Of a DNA stretch of 64,000 nt, positions 17,782-25,943 are shown piece by piece; position 1 is the stretch's first letter, and each line of letters opens with the position of its first letter. The translations under genes were made by a program, and so were the position numbers. Origin of the DNA: JAICMB01 sp035295125 (lineage in GTDB: Bacteria; Acidobacteriota; Terriglobia; Bryobacterales; Bryobacteraceae). Location: positions 62,001 through 126,000 of the forward strand of contig DATGJP010000080.1 of assembly GCA_035295125.1 (NCBI GenBank). The letters run 5' to 3'. The notes under the pieces are model-generated. The model made no database searches. It saw nothing but the letters and a program-made list of their open reading frames with translations, and was not told the origin of the DNA.

Positions 17782-18492
17782 TTAAGAAATGCGATTGCGG
17801 GCGACGAGCCGCCGATGGAGTTCGGCTTCGAGTGCATGATAGCCGAGATAGATGAAAATGCCGGCGGCGAATGCGAGCAAGAGAGCCGTGGCTTGTCCGC
17901 TAACATAAGTCGTCAGCGCGACCGCCAGAAGACCACCCACAACCGTCAGCCCTTCCACAGCGATGCAGGCGGCTAGCGATTTCGTATGCGACGACATGGA
18001 GGCGCGAAGGATCGCCCCGAGCGCCAACCCCTCGGGAATTTTGTGTAACGCGATACCGAGGAAAACAGCCACGCGAACGACGTCCGAAGCCTCGCCGGAT
18101 GCCGCGATTCCCCACCCATCGAGGAAACTATGCAGGCCGCTTGCGATCAGCAGCGGCGGCGCGAAACCATGAAGGTGGGTGGTCCAGGCGGCGTGATCGT
18201 GATCGTGAGAGCAGGAGGGACAGATGGGGTAAACGACGCGGTCGATGACGGCCAGGATCGCGGTTCCCAACGTTACCCACAAGATCGCAAGCGGCCAACT
18301 CCAGCGCCTTGCGACCTCGGGTACGACCCAGAAGAGAGAGATTGCGATCAGCAGAGCGCCGCTGAGCGCGAGGACCGTTCGGGAGAATTTAGGGGCTTCA
18401 GCGAGTCGCGTTCCTGCGAAAACACCAGCAATGGCCAAAGCGTAAACCGTGACTAAAGCCAGTAGAGTCAAAACCCACTGTACCGCGACCAC
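17782..18492 (-). CDS. ZIP-family divalent metal transporter
   Basis: 236 residues with about seven to eight membrane segments. ZIP signatures are present: HSFLDGWGIAAS (conserved His and Asp of helix IV) and HKIPEGLALGAIL (His, Glu of helix V), the binuclear metal site. The loop between helices III and IV is rich in metal ligands (CPSCSHDHDH, HLHG). Family members move zinc, iron or related ions into the cytoplasm. The start is a GTG only 19 bases from the start of the divergent beta-barrel gene, so regulation of the two may be linked. Confidence 0.88.
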   Translation of the reverse strand: MVAVQWVLTLLALVTVYALAIAGVFAGTRLAEAPKFSRTVLALSGALLIAISLFWVVPEVARRWSWPLAILWVTLGTAILAVIDRVVYPICPSCSHDHDHAAWTTHLHGFAPPLLIASGLHSFLDGWGIAASGEASDVVRVAVFLGIALHKIPEGLALGAILRASMSSHTKSLAACIAVEGLTVVGGLLAVALTTYVSGQATALLLAFAAGIFIYLGYHALEAELHRRLVARNRIS

Positions 18493-18511
18493 ATGTTACA
18501 GTCGAAGGTTT

Positions 18512-19279
18512 ATGCGTGTTTCCCGGTGCTGGCTGGCAGTGTGTGCGCTCTCGATCCCCGCGTTCTGCCAGGGCAATTACGAGATACAAGTATACGGGTC
18601 CGAGACCGTTGCGCCGCACAACACGATGGTGGAATTGCACAGCAATTTCACGTTCGAAGGTACGAAAACGGTGATCGATGGTCTTTATCCGACCGAGCAC
18701 CAGGTGCACGAGACCATTGAGATCACCCATGGATTTACGGATTGGTTTGAGACCGGATTCTATATCTTCACGAATGCGCAACAGGGCCTGGGCTGGGACT
18801 TCGTCGGGTCTCATATTCGTCCGCGGGTGCGCGCTCCGGCATCGTGGAAGCTGCCGGTAGGCCTGAGCCTGTCGCAGGAAATCGGATGGCAAAAACGGCA
18901 GTATTCTGTTGCGACGTGGACGTACGAGCTACGTCCCATCATCGATAAGCAACTCGGCCGTTTGTACCTGTCGTTTAATCCGACCTTCGACCGTGCGTTC
19001 AACAGCGTGGAAGCCAAGCGCGGATTTGAGTTTTCGCCGAATTTCAAAGCCGGATGGGACTTTACGAAGAAGGTGAACATGGGGGTCGAGTATTATGGCG
19101 CGTACGGGCCAGTGACAGGGTTCGATCCCTTGCGCGATCAACAGCAACAGATCATTCCTGCGATTGATCTGAACCTGTCGCCAAGATGGGAATTCAACGC
19201 CGGCCTTGGCGTTGGGGTGACGCAGGGTACGGATCATCTGTTGTTCAAGATGATCATCGGGTACCGTTTCAACATTTGA
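18512..19279 (+). CDS. Putative outer-membrane beta-barrel protein
   Basis: 255 residues from the ATG at 18512, chosen because it starts a short signal peptide (MRVSRCWLAVCALSIPAFCQG); the frame extends upstream into the ZIP gene and is not used. The mature protein alternates amphipathic strands with Tyr/Trp/Phe girdles (WFETGFYIFTN, GWDFVGSHIRPRVRAP, MGVEYYGAYG) and ends in an aromatic strand (IIGYRFNI), as in outer-membrane barrels of about 12 strands. Divergent from the ZIP transporter, it might let metal through the outer membrane, but that is only a guess from position. Confidence 0.65.
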   Translation: MRVSRCWLAVCALSIPAFCQGNYEIQVYGSETVAPHNTMVELHSNFTFEGTKTVIDGLYPTEHQVHETIEITHGFTDWFETGFYIFTNAQQGLGWDFVGSHIRPRVRAPASWKLPVGLSLSQEIGWQKRQYSVATWTYELRPIIDKQLGRLYLSFNPTFDRAFNSVEAKRGFEFSPNFKAGWDFTKKVNMGVEYYGAYGPVTGFDPLRDQQQQIIPAIDLNLSPRWEFNAGLGVGVTQGTDHLLFKMIIGYRFNI

Positions 19280-19285
19280 CCAGGC

Positions 19286-19406
19286 CCGTGGAAGAAGTCT
19301 TGGCAGTCTGAATGCCTGCCCCATCTTGGCTCGCAACCTGTTGCGCCATGAATGTGACTTGGGCGGTCTCGCTTGCGCATGCCGCTCTCAATGATTTCTG
19401 CCACGG
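19286..19406 (-). repeat. 121-bp element with terminal inverted repeats (MITE-like), copy 1
   Basis: The ends CCGTGGAAGAAGTC (19286-19299) and GATTTCTGCCACGG (19393-19406) are imperfect inverted repeats. The inside matches, in opposite orientation, the element at 53537-53657, including the stretch CTTGGCTCGCAACCTGTTG and the AGGCGG...CCGC palindrome. Both copies are exactly 121 bp. It carries no gene. It lies just before the CHAT-SIR2 gene. Confidence 0.8.
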
Positions 19407-19468
19407 GCTGCAGAGGCGGAGCTCTCACAACCTGCCGCGAATTGCGGTAGGCTGAATCTCATCATCAA

Positions 19469-21664
19469 ATGTCAGATTACGCTGAGCTCGAGATAGCTCT
19501 GCGCGCGAAGTCCGCAGCGGGATACCCTCTCGAAATCCGCTATCTTCCATTGGGCAGCGATACGGAAGAACTGATTCCCAAGGACGACCAGGCTTACGCG
19601 AAGATTGACCTGGACGAATTGAATCGTCATGCTCTCGACGCGCCAGAATATGGAAAGCTTCTCGCTCGCAGTGTGTTCGCGCATCCGAAAATCGCTGAGG
19701 CATTTCGTTCCGCCCGGGAATCTCTGAACGGGCGCTCGCAAGCGGCGCTACGCGTGCGCTTGTATCTGCGGGGCGCGGACGAGTTGCATCGCGTTCACTG
19801 GGAGGCCCTCTGCGACAGCCCGGACGGCGAGCCTCTTTTCACCGGGACATCGGTGCTGTTCTCGCGCTATCTGACCAGCGAGCGATGGTATCCGCCGGCG
19901 GGAGTAAAAGAACTGAAGGCGCTCATCGTTATAGCGGATCCCCCAGCGGGCGCATTCGATCCTGAGCAATACGATCCCGACAAGGACGAAAACCCTGTCC
20001 TCGGTCAAGTCGCCGTCGCTGAAGAGCGCGCACGAGCGGAGGCTGGCTTCCGCAAATCGAAGATTGCCTTCACAACCCTGGCGACCAAACAGCCTGATAG
20101 CGCCGGACCAGCGACCTTTGCGAACATACTCGACCACCTGCGCGAAGATATCGACATCCTCTACCTCGTCTGCCATGGTGGACTCAGGCCTGACGGCGTA
20201 GCTTGTCTGTTTCTGGAGGACGGACAGAAGGACGCAGCGGAACTGGTGAAAAAAATCGCCACGATCCAGCTGCGGCTCGCGGTTCTGGTCTCATGCCAAA
20301 GCGCGGGCGGCGCCGGAACGGGCGCGTCGAGCACTCTGAGCGCTCTCGGCCCGATGCTCGTCGAAGCCGGCGGCGTCCCGGCGGTCGTCGCCATGCAGGG
20401 CAAGATCAAAATGGATACGGTTGCCGAGTTCATGCCCGCGTTCTTCAAGGAACTCAAGCGGAGCGGCGGCCAAATCGATCAGGCTATGGGTGCGGCGCGC
20501 GACGCCGCCCGCGATGCCGATTGCGCCGACTACTGGATGCCGGTGCTGTTTATGCGCCTGAAGTCGGGCCAACTCTGGTATGTGCCGCGGCTCGTGCCAT
20601 CCGGCGGCAGGCCGGAGAAGCAGGTTTGGGATCGCCTGAACGAAGCGATCAACAACGATCAATGCACACCGATACTGGGTCCCGGCATGCTGCAGGATCT
20701 CATCGGCACATCGCGCGAAATCGCTGCCGCGATGGCTGGCGACCGATTTCCGTTCGCGCCGGTATTCCGCGGCGAACTCCCGGTGGTGGCTCAATACCTT
20801 GCTGTTTATCTCGGCCGGGCTCTGTCGGTGAAAGAAGACCTGGCTCGATTGCTGTCGCAGAGACTCTCAATGCCCGGTGGCCCCGATCCGAAGAAGCCCG
20901 AGAATTTCGGCGCCATTCTGAGTGCCGCGGCAGCCGCTCAACGCGCGGTGAATGCGTCGGAGCCTCACAGGATTCTGGCGTCAAAGCCATTCAAGATTTA
21001 CTTAACGGCCAATCCGGACAACCTGATGGAGGACGCACTGGTCGAGGCTGGGCGCCATCCGCGGTCGGACTTCAGCCGCTGGAATACCGATCCGTACCTG
21101 AACCTGCGGCAGTACCCGACGATTCGAGAGCGTGAGCCGAATTATGAGCCGACTGCCGACGAACCGCTGGTTTATCATCTGTTCGGCCAGTTGGCGTTAC
21201 CCGATCCGCTAAGCAACGCGGAGCCTTCCTTTGGGTGTGCCGCCCGGCATGAGGCGGCTCTCGGCTCTATCGCGCTTACCGAGGACGATTATTTTCAATA
21301 CCTGATGAGCATACGCAGTAAGGGCGCCGCTAAGGACGACGTGCCGGGAGGCGTCACCCGCCGTCTCGTGGAAGATTCGCTGTTATTCCTTGGCTTCGGA
21401 CTGGAAGATTGGAATTTCCGCGTTCTGCTGCGCAGCATCTTCAGCTTCGAAGGTTCCGCGGCGCGTCAGAATTATGGGCATCCCTGCGTGGCAGCCCAAA
21501 TTCAACCTTCCGACGATCGGGCCGAACAACCCTCGCAGGTGGCGGGTTATTTCAAGGACTACTTCAGCGCGTCGAAAATCGATATTTTTTGGGGCAATAC
21601 CGGCGAGTTTGTCCAGGCGTTTGCCGCCAACACTTCGGCGTTTATGTGGAACAAGCCGGCATGA
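19469..21664 (+). CDS. CHAT protease-like domain fused to SIR2-like NADase domain
   Basis: 731 residues, no signal peptide. Residues about 85-375 are a CHAT (caspase-like) domain with the catalytic pair His236 (LYLVCHGG) and Cys276 (VLVSCQSAGG) and downstream GGVPAVVAMQ and AARDAARD helix as in CHAT proteins. Residues about 385-715 look SIR2-like: a Gly-rich ILGPGM loop (402-407), YLTANPDN with Asn515, VYHLFG with His570, and FLGFGLEDWNFRVLL. The Asn and His expected for NAD hydrolysis are present. It overlaps the nSTAND gene by 4 bases (ATGA). Known roles of these families (peptide cleavage, NAD depletion in anti-phage defence) suggest an effector of a conflict system; both active sites look intact. 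Confidence 0.85.
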   Translation: MSDYAELEIALRAKSAAGYPLEIRYLPLGSDTEELIPKDDQAYAKIDLDELNRHALDAPEYGKLLARSVFAHPKIAEAFRSARESLNGRSQAALRVRLYLRGADELHRVHWEALCDSPDGEPLFTGTSVLFSRYLTSERWYPPAGVKELKALIVIADPPAGAFDPEQYDPDKDENPVLGQVAVAEERARAEAGFRKSKIAFTTLATKQPDSAGPATFANILDHLREDIDILYLVCHGGLRPDGVACLFLEDGQKDAAELVKKIATIQLRLAVLVSCQSAGGAGTGASSTLSALGPMLVEAGGVPAVVAMQGKIKMDTVAEFMPAFFKELKRSGGQIDQAMGAARDAARDADCADYWMPVLFMRLKSGQLWYVPRLVPSGGRPEKQVWDRLNEAINNDQCTPILGPGMLQDLIGTSREIAAAMAGDRFPFAPVFRGELPVVAQYLAVYLGRALSVKEDLARLLSQRLSMPGGPDPKKPENFGAILSAAAAAQRAVNASEPHRILASKPFKIYLTANPDNLMEDALVEAGRHPRSDFSRWNTDPYLNLRQYPTIREREPNYEPTADEPLVYHLFGQLALPDPLSNAEPSFGCAARHEAALGSIALTEDDYFQYLMSIRSKGAAKDDVPGGVTRRLVEDSLLFLGFGLEDWNFRVLLRSIFSFEGSAARQNYGHPCVAAQIQPSDDRAEQPSQVAGYFKDYFSASKIDIFWGNTGEFVQAFAANTSAFMWNKPA

Positions 21665-24591
21665 AGACGCCTGCTAATCCTTACGTCGGGCCGGTATCGT
21701 TTACGAAAGAGCAAGCGCTCTATGGCCGCGACCGTGAACTCAGCGACCTCATGGATCTGCTGATTGCGGAGCGAATCGTTCTACTCTACTCACCGACGGG
21801 CGCGGGAAAAAGTTCGCTGCTGCAAGCCGGCCTCATTCCCGCTATGCAGCGGCGCGGATACAAGGTTCACGATAAGCCTGTCCGCGTCAGCACACCCGGT
21901 CCGTCGGAGAATCGGTATTCACGCAGCGTCATGGCTTCGCTGGCACTACCCGACAGGTCGCTTGACGGTACGCTCAGTCAGTACCTCGACAAGGACCCGC
22001 AAGGCGAGTTGTTGATCTTCGATCAGTTCGAAGAGATTATCACCGTCGACCCCTTTAATGTCGTCGCTAGACAGCGTTTCTTCGAAGAATTGGGTGAAGC
22101 GTTGCGTGCCAGGGGGCGCTGGGCACTGTTTGCGATGCGTGAGGACTACCTGGCCCGTCTCGATCCCTACCGGGCGCATGTCCCGACGCGGTTTTCCAAC
22201 ACCTTTCGGCTCGATTTACTAAGTATCTCAATCAGCTCGGATCTGTTGCGTAATCCCGGAAAGAGCAGGCTGCCTCCCGCGTTGGAGGCAATTCGGAAGC
22301 CCGCATTGCATGCCCAACCGCGGGTGGACTTCACAGTGGAAGCCGCTCTGAAACTTGCGGGAAATCTTTGCGGCGTGGACTGCGAAAAAAGCGTGCAGCA
22401 CGTGGCGGATGCCCTTGCGGGCCACTTCGTCGAGCCCGTCCAGCTTCAGGTCGTCTGCAAAGACCTTTGGGAAAAGCTCGACGACGGCACGACCCAAATC
22501 CTCCCGGAGCACATTCAGAACGTCGCAAATATCGATGACGCTCTGGGCTCTTTTTATGCGACCGCTGTACGGGAGGCTGCCGAGAAACTTGCGGAACAGT
22601 CCCAGGAACCGTTGGATTTAGCGCGAAAGCGGCAGATCGCGGAGCGCACGATCCGGGACTGGTTTGGCGAAAAACTCATCAACAGCCAGAATCTGCGGGC
22701 GCAAGTACAGAAAGGCGACGGCCTCGATTCCGACACCATCGACGACCTCGAAAGGAAGCACCTGGTTCGAACCGAGACGCGCACTGGAACGCTTACGCCA
22801 TGGGTGGAACTCGCTCACGACCGCTTGAAAGACCCGGTCCGGAAAAACAACGCCGACTGGTATAGCCGCAGCCTGACCACGTTTCAGCGCCGGGCGCTGC
22901 AGTGGCATCGCGAGAGTGAGAATAAGTCCGATCTGCTGATCGTGAGCCGCGAGATTCGAAAGGCGCAAGCTGAAACCGGCTACGAAGCTCGTTTCCTCGC
23001 CGCGAGCCAGGCTGCCCGCAAAACGCGCCTGTGGAAGATCTGGGGAGGAACGGCGGGAGCCGTGGTTCTTTTCGCGTTGGCCGGGTTCGCGGCGTATAAG
23101 GGGCGCGTTGCATCCGAGGAACTGAAAAGCGTCAATCAATTCGTGGCTCAGGGGCAGGTTGTCGAGGCGTTCGCCGCTTCTAAAGATCGCCCCAACGATG
23201 CGCTCGCATACCTGGAGCAGGCGTTGAAGCACGATCCTTCGTCGGTTCAGGCGCGCAGTTGGCTTTCCGCGCTGATATTGGCCGAACCGCGCTGGCTTCC
23301 GGTGAAGACCGGAGAGCCCTTCACGAAGGACCCGTCCTTAACCGTCGATCACGCTCTGGGAGGCGCCGCACGCATCCTGAACGGCACAAAAGAAAAGGCG
23401 GTCGTTCAGGACTTCACTGTCGAGGCAGCCGCGTTTCGAGGTGACCATTTACTCACACAGGCGAAGAATGAAGACGGCGCTACGGTGTGGCAGCAAACCT
23501 GGGCCCCCGACACTACGCCTCTCGCGGCGTCGGGAGATATCAGCGCGGTCGCCTTCCGTGACTCGCAGCACCTGGTTGCTGCTTCAGACCAACTCCAGGA
23601 ATGGGATTTGAGTCAGCAAAAGGCGAGCGCAAAAGTCATCGCGGTTCCGACCTTCACGGAGATTCTTGATCTCAGTGCGGACGGTAACTGGGCGATTCTG
23701 CGGCTGGATAACACTCAGGCGCAAGTCATTGGTACTGACGGTAAACTCGGCCGAATCTTCCCGCTCTCTTCCGATATGCTGGCTATTCTTGCGCCGACTG
23801 GCCGCTACGTCGCCACTTATGGCCAGGACGGCAAAATTCAGTGCTGGGAGGCGGAGACGGGAAAACCGCTCTCAGCGCTAACGGTCGCCGAACCGGACCT
23901 GCAGGGGAAACCCTATTATCCTCAGCTCGCATTCAGTGCCGGGAACAGCAGAGTCGCGGTAGGCAGCCAGCGATGGGTTAACGTCTATTCCGTCGAAAAC
24001 GGGAAAATCGTCGGCCCCGGCGCCCCGTTCACGAACCAACTGGAAGGTGTCGCCCTCGATCCAAAGGGCGTTATTCTCTCGGTTATCAGCAGTCCGGGGA
24101 TCCTCCTGCAGTACCGCGTTGGAACAGGTGCGAGAGTGGCTTCTCCGATTGTCGATGGGTCCTTCTTGGTGGATGCCCACTACAGCTCGGACGGTGCCCG
24201 ATTGCTGACCAGGGCGCGTGTGGGCGCGAGGATCTGGGATCCCTCGACTGGCCTGCCGTTGTCGACGGTTTTGTCGGACACCGATTTGAATGCGGTGGCG
24301 TTCAGCCCGGACGGCAAGTTCGTTGCGACGGGGAATAAGGCGGGTGAGGTCCGAGTGCGTCCGGTCTGGATTGAGTCGTCGGGTCAGGCGGAAGATTTGA
24401 GCTTACTCGCGGACCTCGCGGGCGCCGCCGGCGGTCAAATCATGACTCCGAATAGCCGGGTCAGGCACAGGAATCAGGCGGATTGGCTTAAAGAAGTCGC
24501 CCGCTTGCGCGAGATCGCCGCGAAAGCACCGCCGCATCAGCCGACTGTAGCTTCGTTCCTGCGCCAATATTTCCGGCTCGACGAACACTAG
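21661..24591 (+). CDS. nSTAND-type ATPase with membrane segment and WD40 repeats
   Basis: 976 residues from the ATG overlapping the CHAT-SIR2 stop; upstream in-frame sequence lies inside that gene. The N-terminal YGRDREL motif leads to a P-loop SPTGAGKS (Lys50), a Walker B LLIFDQFEE (Asp121, Glu124/125) and AMREDYLARLDPY, all typical of novel-STAND ATPases. A winged-helix-like arm (about 300-400) ends with WVELAHDRLKDPV. A membrane segment lies at about 461-481, then a short helical stretch and a degenerate WD40 propeller (about 545-915), clearest at FSPDGKFVATGNKAGEVRV. STAND proteins bind a trigger with their repeats and assemble; here the partner effector would be CHAT-SIR2. Confidence 0.88.
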   Translation: MKTPANPYVGPVSFTKEQALYGRDRELSDLMDLLIAERIVLLYSPTGAGKSSLLQAGLIPAMQRRGYKVHDKPVRVSTPGPSENRYSRSVMASLALPDRSLDGTLSQYLDKDPQGELLIFDQFEEIITVDPFNVVARQRFFEELGEALRARGRWALFAMREDYLARLDPYRAHVPTRFSNTFRLDLLSISISSDLLRNPGKSRLPPALEAIRKPALHAQPRVDFTVEAALKLAGNLCGVDCEKSVQHVADALAGHFVEPVQLQVVCKDLWEKLDDGTTQILPEHIQNVANIDDALGSFYATAVREAAEKLAEQSQEPLDLARKRQIAERTIRDWFGEKLINSQNLRAQVQKGDGLDSDTIDDLERKHLVRTETRTGTLTPWVELAHDRLKDPVRKNNADWYSRSLTTFQRRALQWHRESENKSDLLIVSREIRKAQAETGYEARFLAASQAARKTRLWKIWGGTAGAVVLFALAGFAAYKGRVASEELKSVNQFVAQGQVVEAFAASKDRPNDALAYLEQALKHDPSSVQARSWLSALILAEPRWLPVKTGEPFTKDPSLTVDHALGGAARILNGTKEKAVVQDFTVEAAAFRGDHLLTQAKNEDGATVWQQTWAPDTTPLAASGDISAVAFRDSQHLVAASDQLQEWDLSQQKASAKVIAVPTFTEILDLSADGNWAILRLDNTQAQVIGTDGKLGRIFPLSSDMLAILAPTGRYVATYGQDGKIQCWEAETGKPLSALTVAEPDLQGKPYYPQLAFSAGNSRVAVGSQRWVNVYSVENGKIVGPGAPFTNQLEGVALDPKGVILSVISSPGILLQYRVGTGARVASPIVDGSFLVDAHYSSDGARLLTRARVGARIWDPSTGLPLSTVLSDTDLNAVAFSPDGKFVATGNKAGEVRVRPVWIESSGQAEDLSLLADLAGAAGGQIMTPNSRVRHRNQADWLKEVARLREIAAKAPPHQPTVASFLRQYFRLDEH

Positions 24592-24833
24592 CCTGGCTAA
24601 ATGTGGAAGGGTGGAGCAGGCTTCCGCCTCTGGATGAAAACCGTCGTAACGCAGCCTTCAGGCTGCCCATATGCCGGCTGAAGCCGGCGGTACTGGCATG
24701 GCAGTCCAAGCGCAATTTTCGATCGTGCTTTTCGACTTGAACAAGCAGGTTTTAAACCTGCCTTACATCCGCTGCGTCGGACCCACTTCCGGGGAATCAG
24801 TGAAATTGGGATAACGCCGGCGGCACGCAAAAA
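24592..24833. repeat. Intergenic palindromic repeats, including GCAGCCT family copy 2
   Basis: Between converging genes. Perfect stems: GCAGCCT-TC-AGGCTGC (24651-24666), GCCGGCT-GA-AGCCGGC (24673-24688) and GCAGGTTT-T-AAACCTGC (24745-24761). The first two together form the inverse of the repeat at 3338-3396. A decayed TGGAGCAGGC-type palindrome lies at about 24607-24632, and a CCACTTCCGGGGAA motif near 24781 resembles one at 9800. No gene seen. These hairpins may end transcription from both sides. Confidence 0.7.
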
Positions 24834-25268
24834 CTATTTGCAGTGTTGAAGCACGCCGTGCTTATCGATCCTGATGCAGACGCGATCGTGCACCAGATAG
24901 TCCTTCTGCAGACCCCGGGCGATTTCGTGCCAACTCGAGTCAGCCGAAGACTCGACCGTGAATGGCTCTGCGTCGAAGGATCCCAGAACCCCTTCGTAAT
25001 CCGATTGACGCTTGCCTTTGGCAGCTTCCACGACCACGTCATCGCGCACCTTAACTTGAACGGCAAATGGCGAATCGTTCATCAGCCGCACCTCGACACG
25101 CGACACGCCCGCGGCACGCGCGTTGGTAGCACGGATCGCCTCAGCGTCCTGTTCCTTCTCTCTTGCTTCTTTACTGCTTTGGGCTTTGGACGGTTGCTGG
25201 CAGCAAGCCGGCGAAATGAGAACAACGACCGCTATGGCTTGCAAGAAAACACCGGTTGTTTTGCGCAT
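24834..25268 (-). CDS. Small secreted protein of unknown function
   Basis: 144 residues with a signal peptide (about 1-24) that ends ISPACCQQ, so a lipoprotein-like or Cys-containing cleavage region is possible. The mature start is a charged helix (KAQSSKEAREKEQDAEAIRA), followed by a beta-rich domain (VSRVEVRLMNDSPFAVQVKVRDDVVVE) that could be a small immunoglobulin-like fold, and a C-terminal pair VCIRIDKHGVLQHC with two Cys. No family recognised. It is 14 bases downstream of the DM9-repeat gene, so they are probably co-transcribed. Confidence 0.7.
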   Translation of the reverse strand: MRKTTGVFLQAIAVVVLISPACCQQPSKAQSSKEAREKEQDAEAIRATNARAAGVSRVEVRLMNDSPFAVQVKVRDDVVVEAAKGKRQSDYEGVLGSFDAEPFTVESSADSSWHEIARGLQKDYLVHDRVCIRIDKHGVLQHCK

Positions 25269-25282
25269 CGCCGGCCGGCCGT

Positions 25283-25828
25283 CTATTTCCCTTGGCGAAG
25301 GCCCGGCTGCGAACTCGAATTCGATTGAGCCTTCTGCTGATCCGCAAGCTCTCGCAGCTCACGTAAATTCAATTGATAGAATACGTCGAACTTCTTCACG
25401 GCCCTCTCTTGTCCCTGGTAAGCCACGTTGCACGCGCCGGAGACCACCTTGCCGGGAACCGTTGTCCCACCGACCATTGCACGGCAGAGATAGAGCGCTC
25501 CACTATTCTCCGAGCCGGCAGGGAAAGCGCCGGTAAAACCTGGCTTCGGAGCAGCCCAGTTTCCTTGCGCCACGAGCACGTCATACTGCGGTATCAGGAC
25601 CGCTTGACCACCCCAAGTGATCATGCAGCCATTCTGCTGCACCGAACCCGGATGTATCCCGTTCTGATAGCCGGCGCGACAAACCGCCAGGTTGTTCACC
25701 ATAGTGGCCCCCGCGGGAAGAGATCCTTGATTTGCGATCCACCTAGCGCCGGCTTGGCCTAAGACTAGGCACGGCGAAAGCGCCCCCAGCAAAAAGGCAT
25801 TAATCACATGTTTTGGAACGGTAATCAT
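25283..25828 (-). CDS. Secreted DM9-repeat (DUF3421) protein
   Basis: 181 residues with a signal peptide (about 1-24, ending LVLGQA). Two DM9-like units follow: W-GSLPAGATMVNN...VCRAGYQNGIHPGSVQQNGCMITWGGQAVLIPQYDVLV and WAAPKPGFTGAFPAG...LCRAMVGGTTVPGKVVSGACNVAYQGQE. DM9/DUF3421 modules bind mannose-type glycans in some eukaryotic proteins; in bacteria their role is unknown. The C-terminal 30 residues are helical and polar. Divergent from the kinase gene, with a 115-base gap that must hold both promoters. A carbohydrate or surface-binding role is inference from the family. Confidence 0.75.
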   Translation of the reverse strand: MITVPKHVINAFLLGALSPCLVLGQAGARWIANQGSLPAGATMVNNLAVCRAGYQNGIHPGSVQQNGCMITWGGQAVLIPQYDVLVAQGNWAAPKPGFTGAFPAGSENSGALYLCRAMVGGTTVPGKVVSGACNVAYQGQERAVKKFDVFYQLNLRELRELADQQKAQSNSSSQPGLRQGK

Positions 25829-25874
25829 TTCCCCTCCTGGTTCAGCCCCTGATGCTACACCGAACCTTCATTTT

Positions 25875-25906
25875 TTGCAACAAATCATTCCGCGATCCGA
25901 TATACT
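25875..25906 (+). promoter_or_regulatory. Putative promoter of the kinase/peptide/protease cluster
   Basis: GATATACT places a TATACT -10 at 25901-25906, with a weak TTGCAA at 25875-25880 as possible -35 (20-base gap, long). The other kinase gene in the window has a near-identical TATACTCAGGG at 62123-62133 compared with TATACTGAGGG here. If this is the promoter, translation must begin downstream of about 25912, which favours the ATG at 25944. Confidence 0.45.
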
Positions 25907-25943
25907 GAGGGATCTCAACGCCAGATTGACAACGGAACTCGGG

